Below, piece by piece: positions 44,730-54,107 of a stretch of DNA of 64,000 nt. Origin of the DNA: Flavobacterium sp. HJ-32-4. Its GTDB lineage: Bacteria; Bacteroidota; Bacteroidia; Flavobacteriales; Flavobacteriaceae. Where the stretch lies: NCBI RefSeq assembly GCF_022532105.1, contig NZ_CP092832.1, positions 1,889,001-1,953,000 of the forward strand. Reading direction: 5' to 3'. Position numbers and translations under genes: made by a program. The stretch's first letter is position 1. Each line of letters begins with the position of its first letter. The notes beneath the pieces are model-generated. The model worked only from the letters and a program-made list of their open reading frames with translations, was not told the DNA's origin and did not search any database.

Positions 44730-45323
44730 TTAGCCATGCACCGTTTCTTTCTTTCCATACTTAGCGATCACCGTCGCTTCAAACGCCAGCCATTCGCGCC
44801 AACGCTTTTCAACGTCGATGCTACCGCCATATTTTCGGGCAAAGGTGATAAAGGTTGTATAGTGGCTGGCCTCGCTTTCCATCAGGTCGCGGTAAAAGGT
44901 GGCCAGTTCTTCGTCTTTGATGTTCTCCGAGAGTACCTTGAAACGCTCGCAGCTTCTGGCTTCGATCATCGCAGCGAACAACATCCGCTCGACGAAGGCC
45001 GACTGGCGGCTGCCGTTGGTGCTTTGCTTCATATAGTGGGCCAGTTCCCCTACATAGTCGTCCTTTCGCTCGCGACCCAGTTTGTAGCCGCGCTTCTTGA
45101 TGATCTCATGCACCATCTCGAAATGCGCGATCTCTTCTTTCGCAATAGCCAGCATCTCGGTCACCAAATCGGGATAATCGGAATTCTGCGTGACCAGCGT
45201 AATGGCATTCGAAGCGGCTTTTTGCTCGCACCACGCATGGTCGGTCAGGATTTCTTCGATGTTCGTCTCGACGATGTCAACCCAACGTGGGTCGGTGGGA
45301 AGTTGGAGGCGGAAGGTGGACAT
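44730..45323 (-). CDS. miaE: tRNA-(ms2io6A)-hydroxylase
   Basis: The 197-residue ferritin-like diiron protein hydroxylates the prenyl chain of ms2i6A37 in tRNA. It has the ligand helices DHAWCEQKAASNAITLV, AIAKEEIAHFEMVHEII, MLFAAMIEARSCERFKVL and the last MESEASHYTTFITFARKY, with E and ExxH ligands in each. It pairs with miaA at 19.5 kb in the same pathway; miaB is not in the window. The 5' flank is an ATTCGCTAATT array. Confidence 0.9.
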   Translation of the reverse strand: MSTFRLQLPTDPRWVDIVETNIEEILTDHAWCEQKAASNAITLVTQNSDYPDLVTEMLAIAKEEIAHFEMVHEIIKKRGYKLGRERKDDYVGELAHYMKQSTNGSRQSAFVERMLFAAMIEARSCERFKVLSENIKDEELATFYRDLMESEASHYTTFITFARKYGGSIDVEKRWREWLAFEATVIAKYGKKETVHG

Positions 45324-45325
45324 GG

Positions 45326-45501
45326 TAATTAGCGAATGGATTAATTAGCAAATTAGCGAATGAAACAGACGTTCCTGATTGCAAAAGTAAGGCAAAATGA
45401 ATTGGCTTGAAATAAGCGTAGGTGGAACATACTCTATATGAAAGTACTTATACGCCCTCTTCATCCATTCGCTAATTCGCTCATCACCTCATTCGCTAAT
45501 T
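45326..45501. repeat. Intergenic inverted repeat of ATTAGCGAAT arrays (miaE - TonB-receptor gap)
   Basis: The left arm, 45326-45363, has AATTAGCGAATGG, ATTAATTAGCAAATTAGCGAATGA. The right arm, 45465-45501, has CCATTCGCTAATTCGCTCAT, CATTCGCTAATTA. The arms are largely complementary with a loop of about 100 bp. There is no gene between. Confidence 0.85.
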
Positions 45502-45502
45502 A

Positions 45503-47947
45503 TCACGTTTTCACCCGACTCTTCTCACTCTCCGCCCCATTCGCATCATACGCTTTCGGTGTTTCAAAGGCCTTGCCGAAGCTGTAGTTGAGTGCCAAGG
45601 AGACGAAACGGGAATCGGGTTTGTTCGTCCAGTTCGCGTTCACGTTGGCTAGGTTGTTAATAATGCCGCGGTTGATGCCGGTGTAGAAAAGGTCATTGCC
45701 AATCAGCTTCACGCTGCCTTTTCCTTTCCATAGTTTATGCTGTACGGCCAGGTTCACACCGCCGCGTTCCAGCAATACGAACTGCGACGACACGATGTTG
45801 CTTTGGTAATAACCCGACACTTCCACACTCCAGTCAGAAGGCAGGATAAAGGTGTTGGTGGCGTTGAACACGCAGAACGTGCCCGACGCATCGAGTGTTT
45901 CGGTGTAAAGGCGACTTTCGTATTCGGTGCGGGTCAACTCGGCATATAGGTTTGACGTCCACCATTTGGTAAACGGAATCTGCGCATTGGCATTCAGGCT
46001 GTAAAAACGGCTTTGTCCGATGTTACCCGGGCGGCTGTAGTATATGCCATCGGTGATTTCAATGGTTTCATTGATGTCATCGCGGGTGAAGCCGTAGCTG
46101 GCTGTGGTCGAAAAATAGCCTTTGTAACGATACGACAACTCTACATTGTGCGCGAACGACGGGTTCAGGTACGGGTTTCCTGCATAAAACGTAAACTTGT
46201 CAAGCGGCGAGACAAACGGGTTCAGGTCTTCGTAATAGGGTCGGTTGATGCGTTTGCCGTACGACGTAACCAATACGTGATTGCCAATGGAATCCAATTG
46301 GTATTGCACGTACAGAGTGGGGAAGAGGTTTGTGTAGTTCCGTCGGAAACGCGACGCCGGTTTTTCAGGATTACCCAACTGATTTCCTTTAGAGTCAGTG
46401 TTTTCCAGTCGGAGTCCTGCCTGCACGGCGATACGCCCAAACGCACGGCTGCCGTTTACATAGCCCGCATGGATGGTTTCATCGTAGCGGAAATGATTGC
46501 TTTGGTCGTAATTCGGCACGAAAACACCTCCGATGGCATCGCGGTAATCGGCAATGTTGTCGGTTTTCGACAGACTGACTTTATAGCCGGTCTCAAAAGA
46601 AAGACCATTCTTGAATTGCCGGCTGTAGTCGGTTTTCAAGGAAACGATGTCGATGTCTGACGGTAAGTAGCCTTTTGATTCATCCTGGTTGCGTTCCTGT
46701 CCATCCGGACCGTAGACAAAGTTCCGGAAGCGCTGGTCGGTCTCGGTGCGGTACAACAGGTAGTCGGCATCGGCTGTCCATTTGGCGCCGTCGGCAAAAT
46801 CGTGGCGCATGTTGAGGTTGAAGGTGAGGTTGCGGAAGGGTACCTCGTTCCGGTTGCGCGCCACGACGGTCGAGTCGAGTGCACGGGCTGCATTGCGCAA
46901 CACACTATTAACATCGGATTCGACGGTCGATTCGCGGTACAGGCCGAATACCATCGCGCCAAAAGTGGTCTTGTCGGAGGCGTAATAATCGATGCCGGCC
47001 CGTGCATTTCCGCTTCGGGCTTTATTCTCGAGGATACTGTTCTGGTCGAAATACCGTACGACGGTTCCGTCCTCATCCTTGAAACGGCGGTAGATGTCGA
47101 GGTCGTTCACCGAGGCGGTATAGTCGACGCCGGCCGAACCGAATATCCGGACGTTGTCGCCTAGGTAATTGAGGTTGAGGTTCTCCCGTCCGCGAAAGCG
47201 CTTACCCTGCGTGAGCCGCGCACTGACACTGCCGTTGAAACCGCGGCTATTGGTTTTTTTGGTGGTAATATTGATGATGCCGCCACCGCCCGCCGCGTCG
47301 TATTTGGCCGGTGGATTGGTCATGAGTTCGACCTGGTTGAGGGTCGCGGCCGGTAACGACTTCAGGAAGGCTTCCAGGTCGGCGCCCGACAGATAACTGG
47401 GCTTTCCGTCTATGAAAACCGAAAGTCCGGATTTTCCTTTATAGGTAATGGTGCCGTTCTGGTCGATGACGATACCCGGTGATTTTTCGAGTACGTCCAT
47501 CGCGTCGCCCCCCGCTGCCGACATGAGTGCATCGACATTAACGACGACCTTGTCGATTTTGTTTTCTATCAAAGGTTTCCGCCGCACCACCGTCACTTCC
47601 TGCAGGTTGGTGACTGCGGCTTTTTGCAGTTCTATCGTCGGTAATGACACGCTGCGGTGGGCATCGTCGATCGCGACCAGGCTACTTTGATAGGACGAAT
47701 ACGAAGGATCTTCCACCGATAAGAGGTAACCGTCGTTCGGAAGTCCGCTAAACCGGAATGTCCCGTTGGTGTCGGTCAACTCGGTGCGTACGATAGTTTT
47801 CGCTTCCGCGGATAACAGCACCACGACCACCGAGGCGGCAGGTTGCCCTTCGCTTCGGATGGTACCGTCGATCGACCCGGTTTCCTGGGCCGTTGCAAAA
47901 AAGGATACTAAGAGAAGGACAGACAGCAGCAGTTTCGGCGTTTTCAT
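45503..47947 (-). CDS. TonB-dependent-receptor-like outer membrane beta-barrel family protein
   Basis: The 814-residue protein has a signal peptide (about 1-20, SVLLLVSFFATAQE) and a carboxypeptidase-regulatory-like domain at about 22-105 (GSIDGTIRSEGQPAASVVVVLL). A plug domain at about 130-220 contains VVVNVDALMSAAGGDAMDVLEKSPGI and PPAKYDAAGGGGIINI. A barrel of about 590 residues with many aromatic strands follows (outer membrane protein beta-barrel family type). The substrate is unknown, and no SusD partner is nearby. It is a single gene flanked on the left by the repeat array. Confidence 0.9.
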   Translation of the reverse strand: MKTPKLLLSVLLLVSFFATAQETGSIDGTIRSEGQPAASVVVVLLSAEAKTIVRTELTDTNGTFRFSGLPNDGYLLSVEDPSYSSYQSSLVAIDDAHRSVSLPTIELQKAAVTNLQEVTVVRRKPLIENKIDKVVVNVDALMSAAGGDAMDVLEKSPGIVIDQNGTITYKGKSGLSVFIDGKPSYLSGADLEAFLKSLPAATLNQVELMTNPPAKYDAAGGGGIINITTKKTNSRGFNGSVSARLTQGKRFRGRENLNLNYLGDNVRIFGSAGVDYTASVNDLDIYRRFKDEDGTVVRYFDQNSILENKARSGNARAGIDYYASDKTTFGAMVFGLYRESTVESDVNSVLRNAARALDSTVVARNRNEVPFRNLTFNLNMRHDFADGAKWTADADYLLYRTETDQRFRNFVYGPDGQERNQDESKGYLPSDIDIVSLKTDYSRQFKNGLSFETGYKVSLSKTDNIADYRDAIGGVFVPNYDQSNHFRYDETIHAGYVNGSRAFGRIAVQAGLRLENTDSKGNQLGNPEKPASRFRRNYTNLFPTLYVQYQLDSIGNHVLVTSYGKRINRPYYEDLNPFVSPLDKFTFYAGNPYLNPSFAHNVELSYRYKGYFSTTASYGFTRDDINETIEITDGIYYSRPGNIGQSRFYSLNANAQIPFTKWWTSNLYAELTRTEYESRLYTETLDASGTFCVFNATNTFILPSDWSVEVSGYYQSNIVSSQFVLLERGGVNLAVQHKLWKGKGSVKLIGNDLFYTGINRGIINNLANVNANWTNKPDSRFVSLALNYSFGKAFETPKAYDANGAESEKSRVKT

Positions 47948-48011
47948 GTTTTATTCTTTTGGTTCCGATTGGTGCTACTTCCGCCTGTTTCGTTACACGA
48001 CACGATCGTCC

Positions 48012-48040
48012 ATAAAAAAACCGCCCGAAGGCGGTTTGGT
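48012..48040 (-). terminator. Rho-independent terminator of glyA
   Basis: An ACCGCCTTCGGGCGGT hairpin on the - strand is followed by seven T. It starts about 22 bp after the glyA stop. Confidence 0.9.
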
Positions 48041-48061
48041 ATTTAGGAAAGGGAATGGGTC

Positions 48062-49336
48062 TTAGAAAACGAAAATCGCGCGTTCGCCCATCATCTCGTT
48101 TACTTCTTCGGCCACTTCCTCAATTACGGCTTCGTTTTGGATATTCGACAAGACGCGGTCGATCAGTTCCACGACTTTGTCCATGTCGGATTCAACCAAT
48201 CCGCGGGTTGTGATAGCCGGAGTTCCCACACGGATGCCCGAGGTCACGAACGGTGATTTATCGTCGAACGGTACCATATTTTTATTGACGGTGATTTCGG
48301 CTTTTACAAGGGCATTTTCTGCTTCTTTTCCGGTGATGCCTTTGTTGCGCAGGTCGATCAGCATCATGTGGTTGTCGGTGCCGCCTGAGATAATGTCATA
48401 GCCACGGCTTACGAACGCAGCGGCCATCGCCTTGGCATTTTTCTGCACCTGCATCGCATAGGTAAAGAACTCGTCCGACAAGGCTTCCCCGAAGGCAACA
48501 GCCTTGGCTGCGATGATGTGCATCAACGGACCACCCTGGTTACCGGGGAAAACCGCCAGATCGAGTAGGGCCGACATCATCCGGATATCACCTTTCGGGC
48601 CCGTAATACCCCACGGATTTTCGAAATCCTTACCCATGAGGATCAAACCACCGCGCGGTCCGCGAAGGGTTTTATGGGTAGTTGTCGTCACGATGTGACA
48701 ATGCGGAATCGGGTCGTTTAAGAGTCCTTTTGCGATCAATCCGGCCGGATGCGAGATATCCGCCAGCAAAAGCGCACCCACGCTATCGGCAATTTCCCGG
48801 AAACGCTTGAAGTCCATGTCGCGTGAATACGCCGACGCACCCGCGATGATCATTTTGGGTTGCTCACGTGTGGCGATTTCCTGCATTTTATCATAATCGA
48901 TACGGCCTGTTTCTTTCTCGACGCCGTAAAACACCGGCTGGTAGAGTTTCCCCGAAAAATTCACGGGCGAACCGTGGGTGAGGTGGCCACCATGCGACAG
49001 GTCAAAGCCCAGGATTTTGTCGCCCGGCTTCAGGCAGGCAGCAAACACAGCAGTATTCGCCTGTGAACCTGAGTGAGGCTGTACGTTGGCATATTCCGCA
49101 CCGAAGAGTGCCTTGGCGCGGTCGATGGCGATTTGTTCTACGATATCGACGACTTCACAACCACCGTAATAACGGCGTCCGGGATAGCCTTCGGCGTACT
49201 TGTTCGTCAAAACCGAACCGGCGGCCTCCATGACCTGGTCGCTGACGAAATTTTCAGAGGCGATAAGCTCCAATCCATTGATTTGGCGGTCTTGTTCGTC
49301 GAGTATGAGGTCGAAGATATCCTTGTCGTGTCGCAT
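48062..49336 (-). CDS. glyA: Serine hydroxymethyltransferase
   Basis: The start at 49336 ([18 protein letters not shown]) gives 424 residues. The longer frame adds upstream residues with no similarity, and a TATTTTTG box sits in that stretch. The protein has [47 protein letters not shown], and the PLP lysine motif [15 protein letters not shown]. It interconverts serine and glycine with tetrahydrofolate. It is divergent from the fumarylacetoacetase gene and has its own terminator. Confidence 0.96.
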   Translation of the reverse strand: MRHDKDIFDLILDEQDRQINGLELIASENFVSDQVMEAAGSVLTNKYAEGYPGRRYYGGCEVVDIVEQIAIDRAKALFGAEYANVQPHSGSQANTAVFAACLKPGDKILGFDLSHGGHLTHGSPVNFSGKLYQPVFYGVEKETGRIDYDKMQEIATREQPKMIIAGASAYSRDMDFKRFREIADSVGALLLADISHPAGLIAKGLLNDPIPHCHIVTTTTHKTLRGPRGGLILMGKDFENPWGITGPKGDIRMMSALLDLAVFPGNQGGPLMHIIAAKAVAFGEALSDEFFTYAMQVQKNAKAMAAAFVSRGYDIISGGTDNHMMLIDLRNKGITGKEAENALVKAEITVNKNMVPFDDKSPFVTSGIRVGTPAITTRGLVESDMDKVVELIDRVLSNIQNEAVIEEVAEEVNEMMGERAIFVF

Positions 49337-49362
49337 GTTGTAAAATTTTGTTAATTTGAGTG

Positions 49363-49370
49363 CAAAAATA
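49363..49370 (-). promoter_or_regulatory. Promoter -7 box of glyA
   Basis: On the - strand this reads TATTTTTG, 26 bp before the glyA ATG. Confidence 0.6.
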
Positions 49371-49391
49371 CGAAAACGGTTTGGCAAGGTC

Positions 49392-49399
49392 TATATTTG
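49392..49399 (+). promoter_or_regulatory. Promoter -7 box of the fumarylacetoacetase gene
   Basis: TATATTTG, 35 bp before the ATG at 49435. It is divergent from the glyA promoter, 21 bp apart. Confidence 0.55.
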
Positions 49400-49434
49400 A
49401 AAACCGTTTTTTTACCACAAAAACCTACAGCCCC

Positions 49435-50719
49435 ATGCCCATTACTGCCAACGATCCGAAGCGCTCCTCATGGCTTGAAGTGCCCGCCGATAGTGACTTT
49501 CCGATCCAAAATATTCCGTTCGGTGTTTTCCTGAGAACCGACGATATCATCACCACCGGTACCCGCATCGGCGATTGCGCCATCGATCTGGGCGCCCTGC
49601 AACGGTTAGGGTATTTCGAGGGTATTGAACTCACCGATGATATGTTCATGCAGGATACGCTGAATGACTTCATCTCCGACGGGAAAAAAAACATGGCGGT
49701 TGATCCGCAACCGTATCGCCGACATTTTTGACGCGAACAACCCCGAGTTGCGCGACAACGCAAAAGACCGTGCCGAAATCATCTTTTCGATAGACGACGT
49801 TGAAATGCAGCTTCCGGTCATGATCGGTGACTATACGGATTTTTACTCCAGCCGCGAACATGCCACCAACGTAGGCAAGATGTTCCGCGATCCGGCCAAC
49901 GCCCTGTTGCCGAACTGGCTGCACATCCCCGTGGGTTATCACGGACGCAGTTCGACCATCGTACCGTCGGGTATCCCGGTGCACCGTCCAATGGGACAAA
50001 CCGTGCCAAATGGCGATAACACGCCTGTTTTCGGTCCGTCGCGCCTCATCGACTTTGAACTCGAAACGGCTTTCATCACGACGGATGCCAATGTCATGGG
50101 GGAGAACATCCCTGTGCACGAAGCCGAGGACTATATTTTCGGAATGGTATTGCTGAACGACTGGAGTGCACGCGATATCCAGAAATGGGAGTACGTGCCG
50201 CTCGGGCCCTTCCTGGCCAAGAACTTCGCCTCGTCGATCTCTCCGTGGATTGTCACGATGGATGCGTTGGAACCCTTCCGTACCAAAGGTCCGAAACAAG
50301 ATCCGACGCCGCTTCCGTACCTCCAGCAAAAAGGAAAACATGCCTTTGATATCGACCTTGAAGTGTACATCCAACCGGATGGTGCCGAACCCACGCTGGT
50401 TACCCGTTCGAACTTCAAGTATATGTATTGGTCGATGAGCCAGCAGTTGGCGCACCATACGTCAAACGGTTGCCGCGTCAATTCCGGCGACATGATGGGA
50501 TCGGGTACGATTTCAGGCCCTACACCCGACAGTTTCGGCTCGATGCTCGAACTGACATGGGGCGGCAAGAACCCACTCAAAATGTCGGATGGCACCGAAC
50601 GCAAGTTCATCAACGACAACGACACGGTGATCATGAAAGGCTATTGCGAGAATGCGGAAGTACGTATCGGCTTCGGCGAGGTGTGCAGCAAATTGTTGCC
50701 GCCGTTTGTGCGTGCCTGA
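49435..50719 (+). pseudogene. fahA: Fumarylacetoacetase, split by a +1 frameshift in an A8 run
   Basis: The last step of tyrosine breakdown cleaves fumarylacetoacetate to fumarate and acetoacetate. The N-terminal part (from ATG 49435, MPITANDPKRSSWLEVPADSDFPIQN) stops at 49731, with a frame change at 49684-49691. The C-terminal part continues in the next frame from GKKTWRLIRNRIADIF to 50719, with the metal-site motifs MIGDYTDFYSSREHATNVG, GRSSTIVPSG and LNDWSARDIQKWEY. Removing one A from the A8 run restores one reading frame of about 427 residues, the normal family length. It may be a sequencing error, a true mutation, or transcriptional slippage. Confidence 0.85.
49684..49691 (+). other. 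A8 homopolymer at the fahA frameshift
   Basis: Eight A in a row (GGG then A8 then CATGG) mark the point where the fumarylacetoacetase frame breaks. Seven A would read DGKKTWRLIR in one frame. Confidence 0.85.
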
Positions 50720-50800
50720 TCACGTTCGCCTCCATTCCCTGCATAAAGAGTAGCAAGGAGAACCCATTGCGGTACACTCCTAAATATCTACTTCCTTTCC

Positions 50801-50808
50801 TATATTTG
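50801..50808 (+). promoter_or_regulatory. Promoter -7 box of the 393-residue lipoprotein gene
   Basis: TATATTTG, 16 bp before the ATG at 50825. Confidence 0.6.
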
Positions 50809-50824
50809 CCCCAAACCAAACCAC

Positions 50825-52006
50825 ATGAGAAAACTATTCCTCTTCCTGGCGTTTGCGGGCCTTGTGTCGTGCGCCAAAAAAGAAACCCGCTACATGCTCA
50901 CCTCGGGCGACTACGACGGCGCCATCAACATGGCAGCGCAGTCGTTGCGAAGCAATAAAGACGCCAAACGCAAGCAGGAATATGTCTACATGCTGGAAGA
51001 AGCATTCGCCAAGGCGAAGGAACGCGACAAGCGAAATATCGATTTGTGGTTTAAGGATGCCAATCCGCAGAACCTCGAGAAAATCTACCAGACCTACGTA
51101 AACCTGAACAGCCGCCAGGAACTCATCCGTCCGTTGTTGCCGCTGCGCCTGCAGAAAGAAGGACGGGAAGCAGCTTTCGCTTTTGAAGACTACTCCGACC
51201 AAATCGTCAGCAGCAAGAATGCGCTCGCCAAGTTCCTGTATGAAAACTCAAAGGCGCTGATTGCGACTAAAAACAAAGACAACGCACGTCGTGCTTACGA
51301 TGACCTGTTGTACCTCAATGAGATTTCACCCAATTTCAAAGATGCGGCCAAATACGTTGCGATTGCCCAGAAAGCGGGTACCGACTTCGTTTACGTCTAC
51401 ACCAAAAACGAAAGCGATGTAATGATCCCGCGTCGCCTCGAAGACGAATTGCTCGATTTCAATACGTATGGCCTTAACGAAAAATGGACGGTCTACCACG
51501 GCCGCCGTCAATCGGATGTCAACTACGACTTTGCCATCGTGGTAGCGTTCAAACAGATCGCCGTATCGCCCGAGCAAATCAAGGAAAAAGAGTTCGCGCG
51601 CGAAAAGGAAATAAAAGTCGGCACACGCAAGAAGACCGACCGCCAGGGTAATGTATTGCTCGACAGTTTGGGCAAACCGATTTATGAAGACGTGATGAAA
51701 CTGGTCAAGATACAGGTTAACGAATTCCGGCAGACGAAAGCCGCGAAGGTCGCAGCCGTCGTGGAGTATGTAAACATGAAAGATAACCAGACGATGCAGA
51801 AGTTTCCGCTGTCATCCGAGTTCGTTTTCGAAAATGTCTTTGCCCGTTTCCGCGGTGATAAGCGCGCCATCGAAAAAGAATACTGGCCGCTATTTGACGC
51901 TGCCGCCGTGCCGTTTCCACCGAATGAACAAATGGTGTACGACACCGGTGAAGACCTGAAGGCCAAACTCAAGGACATCATCGCGCGGAATCGCATCATC
52001 CGCTAA
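50825..52006 (+). CDS. Lipoprotein of unknown function with TPR-like helices
   Basis: The 393-residue protein begins MRKLFLFLAFAGLVSCAKKETRY, a signal peptide with lipobox LVSC. Residues about 22-200 are helical with repeated patterns (YMLTSGDYDGAINMAAQSLRSNKDAKRKQEYVYMLEEAF, IYQTYVNLNSRQELI, ARRAYDDLLYLNEISPNF), resembling tetratricopeptide repeats. The C-terminal half is mixed, with IPRRLEDELLDFNTYGLNEKWTVYHGRR. I recognise no named family. It has its own promoter box and a terminator after it. Confidence 0.7.
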   Translation: MRKLFLFLAFAGLVSCAKKETRYMLTSGDYDGAINMAAQSLRSNKDAKRKQEYVYMLEEAFAKAKERDKRNIDLWFKDANPQNLEKIYQTYVNLNSRQELIRPLLPLRLQKEGREAAFAFEDYSDQIVSSKNALAKFLYENSKALIATKNKDNARRAYDDLLYLNEISPNFKDAAKYVAIAQKAGTDFVYVYTKNESDVMIPRRLEDELLDFNTYGLNEKWTVYHGRRQSDVNYDFAIVVAFKQIAVSPEQIKEKEFAREKEIKVGTRKKTDRQGNVLLDSLGKPIYEDVMKLVKIQVNEFRQTKAAKVAAVVEYVNMKDNQTMQKFPLSSEFVFENVFARFRGDKRAIEKEYWPLFDAAAVPFPPNEQMVYDTGEDLKAKLKDIIARNRIIR

Positions 52007-52011
52007 ACAAG

Positions 52012-52046
52012 ACAAACGCCGGATAGTTCCCGGCGTTTTCCTTTTT
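52012..52046 (+). terminator. Rho-independent terminator after the lipoprotein gene
   Basis: An AACGCCGG / CCGGCGTT hairpin is followed by a T-rich tail. Confidence 0.85.
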
Positions 52047-52048
52047 CG

Positions 52049-52056
52049 TATTTTTG
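52049..52056 (+). promoter_or_regulatory. Promoter -7 box of aguB
   Basis: TATTTTTG, 24 bp before the aguB ATG and just after the upstream terminator. Confidence 0.6.
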
Positions 52057-52080
52057 TGCCTCATTTTTCAGTATACCACC

Positions 52081-52956
52081 ATGTCAAAAGTAAAAGTCGG
52101 CCTCGTGCAGATGTCGTGCGTAAAAGAGCAGCAGCCTAACCTCGACAAAGCCATCCGCGAAATACGGAAAGCCGCGAAAGACGGCGCCCAGATCGTATGC
52201 CTGCAGGAACTGTTTACCTCGCTCTACTTCTGTGACGTAGAGGATTACGAGAATTTCAAACTGGCAGAATCCATCCCGGGGAAATCGACGGCAGCGCTTT
52301 CGGAAGTCGCCGCGGAACTCGGTGTGGTAATCATCGCCTCCCTTTTCGAAAAACGGGCCGAAGGCCTTTACCACAATACCACCGCGGTCATCGATGCCGA
52401 TGGCACCTATCTGGGCAAATACCGCAAAATGCACATCCCCGACGATCCGGCCTTTTATGAGAAGTTCTACTTCACGCCCGGAGACCTCGGATACAAAGTA
52501 TTCAAGACCAAGTTCGCTACGATTGGCATCCTGATCTGTTGGGACCAATGGTATCCGGAAGCCAGCCGAATCACCGCGTTGATGGGGGCTGAAATCCTGT
52601 TTTACCCCACCGCCATCGGCTGGGCCACCGACCAGGACGAAGAAACCAACCGCGACCAATACAACGCCTGGCAAACCATACAGCGTTCGCATGCTGTGGC
52701 CAATGGAGTTCCCGTGGTCAGCGTGAACCGCGTTGGCTTTGAACAGGAAGGACGCATGAAATTCTGGGGCGGCAGTTTCGCCACGAACGGACAGGGCAAA
52801 CTCCTGTATCTCGCGTCCCACGATGAAGAAGAGACCGTTGTGGTCGACATCGACAAAAACGAATCTGATTACTTCCGTATGCACTGGCCATTCCTTCGCG
52901 ACAGACGGATTGATAGTTATCAGCCGATTATGAAGCGGTTTATTGACGAGGATTAA
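52081..52956 (+). CDS. aguB: N-carbamoylputrescine amidase
   Basis: The start at 52081 (MSKVKVGLVQMSCVKEQQPN) gives 291 residues. The nitrilase-fold catalytic triad is visible as the Glu in CLQELFTSLYF, the Lys in KYRKMHIPDDP and the Cys in IGILICWDQWYPEASR. The enzyme hydrolyses N-carbamoylputrescine to putrescine, CO2 and ammonia. The agmatine deiminase gene follows after 92 bp, and the two form the agmatine-to-putrescine route. Between them is a near-perfect inverted repeat. Confidence 0.93.
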   Translation: MSKVKVGLVQMSCVKEQQPNLDKAIREIRKAAKDGAQIVCLQELFTSLYFCDVEDYENFKLAESIPGKSTAALSEVAAELGVVIIASLFEKRAEGLYHNTTAVIDADGTYLGKYRKMHIPDDPAFYEKFYFTPGDLGYKVFKTKFATIGILICWDQWYPEASRITALMGAEILFYPTAIGWATDQDEETNRDQYNAWQTIQRSHAVANGVPVVSVNRVGFEQEGRMKFWGGSFATNGQGKLLYLASHDEEETVVVDIDKNESDYFRMHWPFLRDRRIDSYQPIMKRFIDED

Positions 52957-53046
52957 TTAGCGAATTAGCGAATGAGTCGATTAGCGAATGCAAAGCACAT
53001 GCGTACAATAATTGGCACATTCGCTAATTCGCTCATTCGCTAATTT
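52953..53046. repeat. Near-perfect intergenic inverted repeat of ATTAGCGAAT units (aguB-aguA)
   Basis: The left arm, 52955-52990, contains AATTAGCGAATGAG and ATTAGCGAATG. The right arm, 53018-53045, is its complement (CATTCGCTAATTCGCTCATT). About 27 bp pair with one or two mismatches or gaps around a 28-bp loop. The right arm reaches 4 bp before the aguA ATG. Confidence 0.9.
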
Positions 53047-53048
53047 AT

Positions 53049-54107
53049 ATGACTCCCAACCAACTCGGTTTCTCCTTCCCCCCCGAATTCGCTCCGCAAA
53101 CCGCGCTCTGGCTTTCATGGCCGCACAAAGAAGCGTCGTGGCCGGGTAAGATTGATACGATTTACGATCCCTATTGCGAGTTCATCCTGCAAGTAGCGGA
53201 TCACCAGACGGTAAACATCAACGTCGCGGATGAAGGGATGAAAGCGTTCGCCCTCGACAAAATACGGACGTGCTCGTATGCCGCTGCCGTCGAGGTAGAG
53301 GAGTTGCTGCCACACGTCCATTTCTATTTCCATCCCACCAATGATGCCTGGTGCCGCGATCACGGACCAGCTTTCCTTATCAATACCGCCACAAAAGAAA
53401 AAGCAATTGTCGACTGGGGCTATAACGCCTGGGGAGGGAAGTATCCGCCCTTTGACCTCGACGACGTCATACCGACGAAAATCGGGGCCGCACTGGGACT
53501 GCGCGTGTTCCATCCGGGGATTGTGATGGAAGGCGGCAGCGTAGAGTTCAACGGACGCGGGACGCTCTTGACGACGACCGCCTGCCTACTCAATGAAAAC
53601 CGGAATCCGCACCTGTCACAGGCAGAGATTGAGGCGTACCTCCGCGACTATTATGGTGTTACCCACATCCTTTGGCTGGGGGACGGTATTGTCGGCGACG
53701 ACACCGACGGCCATATCGACGACATCACCCGATTCGTGAATGAAACGACCGTCGTGACCGTGGTGGAAGAAAATCCGGAGGATGAAAACTACCACTTGTT
53801 ACAGGAAAACCTCGCGTTGTTGAAGCAGATGAAACTCGAAAACGGCGAACCGCTGCAGATAGTGGAATTGCCCATGCCATCGCCCGTCATTTGGGACGAC
53901 CAACGGCTGCCAGCTTCCTACGCCAATTTCTATATTTCAAACCGAAAAGTGATCGTGCCTACCTTCCGCGATGCCAACGACGCCCGTGCACTGGCGATCC
54001 TACAAGCGTGTTTCCGAGATCGTACCGTCGTAGGTATCGATTCGACCGACTTGATTTGGGGATTGGGTTCGTTCCATTGCCTGAGCCAGCAGGAACCCGC
54101 GGTTTAA
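53049..54107 (+). CDS. aguA: Agmatine deiminase
   Basis: The 352-residue enzyme turns agmatine into N-carbamoylputrescine and ammonia. It has the guanidino-modifying fold patterns PQTALWLSWPHKEASWPG, NDAWCRDHGPAFL, VMEGGSVEFNGRGTLLTT, GDDTDGHIDDITRF with the catalytic His/Asp, and near the C-terminus the catalytic cysteine in GLGSFHCLSQQEPA. aguB lies just upstream, and no arginine decarboxylase gene is in the window. The stop overlaps by 4 bp the stop region of the convergent membrane protein. Confidence 0.95.
   Translation: MTPNQLGFSFPPEFAPQTALWLSWPHKEASWPGKIDTIYDPYCEFILQVADHQTVNINVADEGMKAFALDKIRTCSYAAAVEVEELLPHVHFYFHPTNDAWCRDHGPAFLINTATKEKAIVDWGYNAWGGKYPPFDLDDVIPTKIGAALGLRVFHPGIVMEGGSVEFNGRGTLLTTTACLLNENRNPHLSQAEIEAYLRDYYGVTHILWLGDGIVGDDTDGHIDDITRFVNETTVVTVVEENPEDENYHLLQENLALLKQMKLENGEPLQIVELPMPSPVIWDDQRLPASYANFYISNRKVIVPTFRDANDARALAILQACFRDRTVVGIDSTDLIWGLGSFHCLSQQEPAV

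Noticed and set aside
49684..49691. Programmed -1 frameshift in fahA
   Set aside because: The second part is in the +1 frame relative to the first, so a classical -1 slippery heptamer does not give the product.
52084..52884. 266-residue - strand ORF opposite aguB
   Set aside because: It is antisense to the recognised amidase and has no motif or start context.
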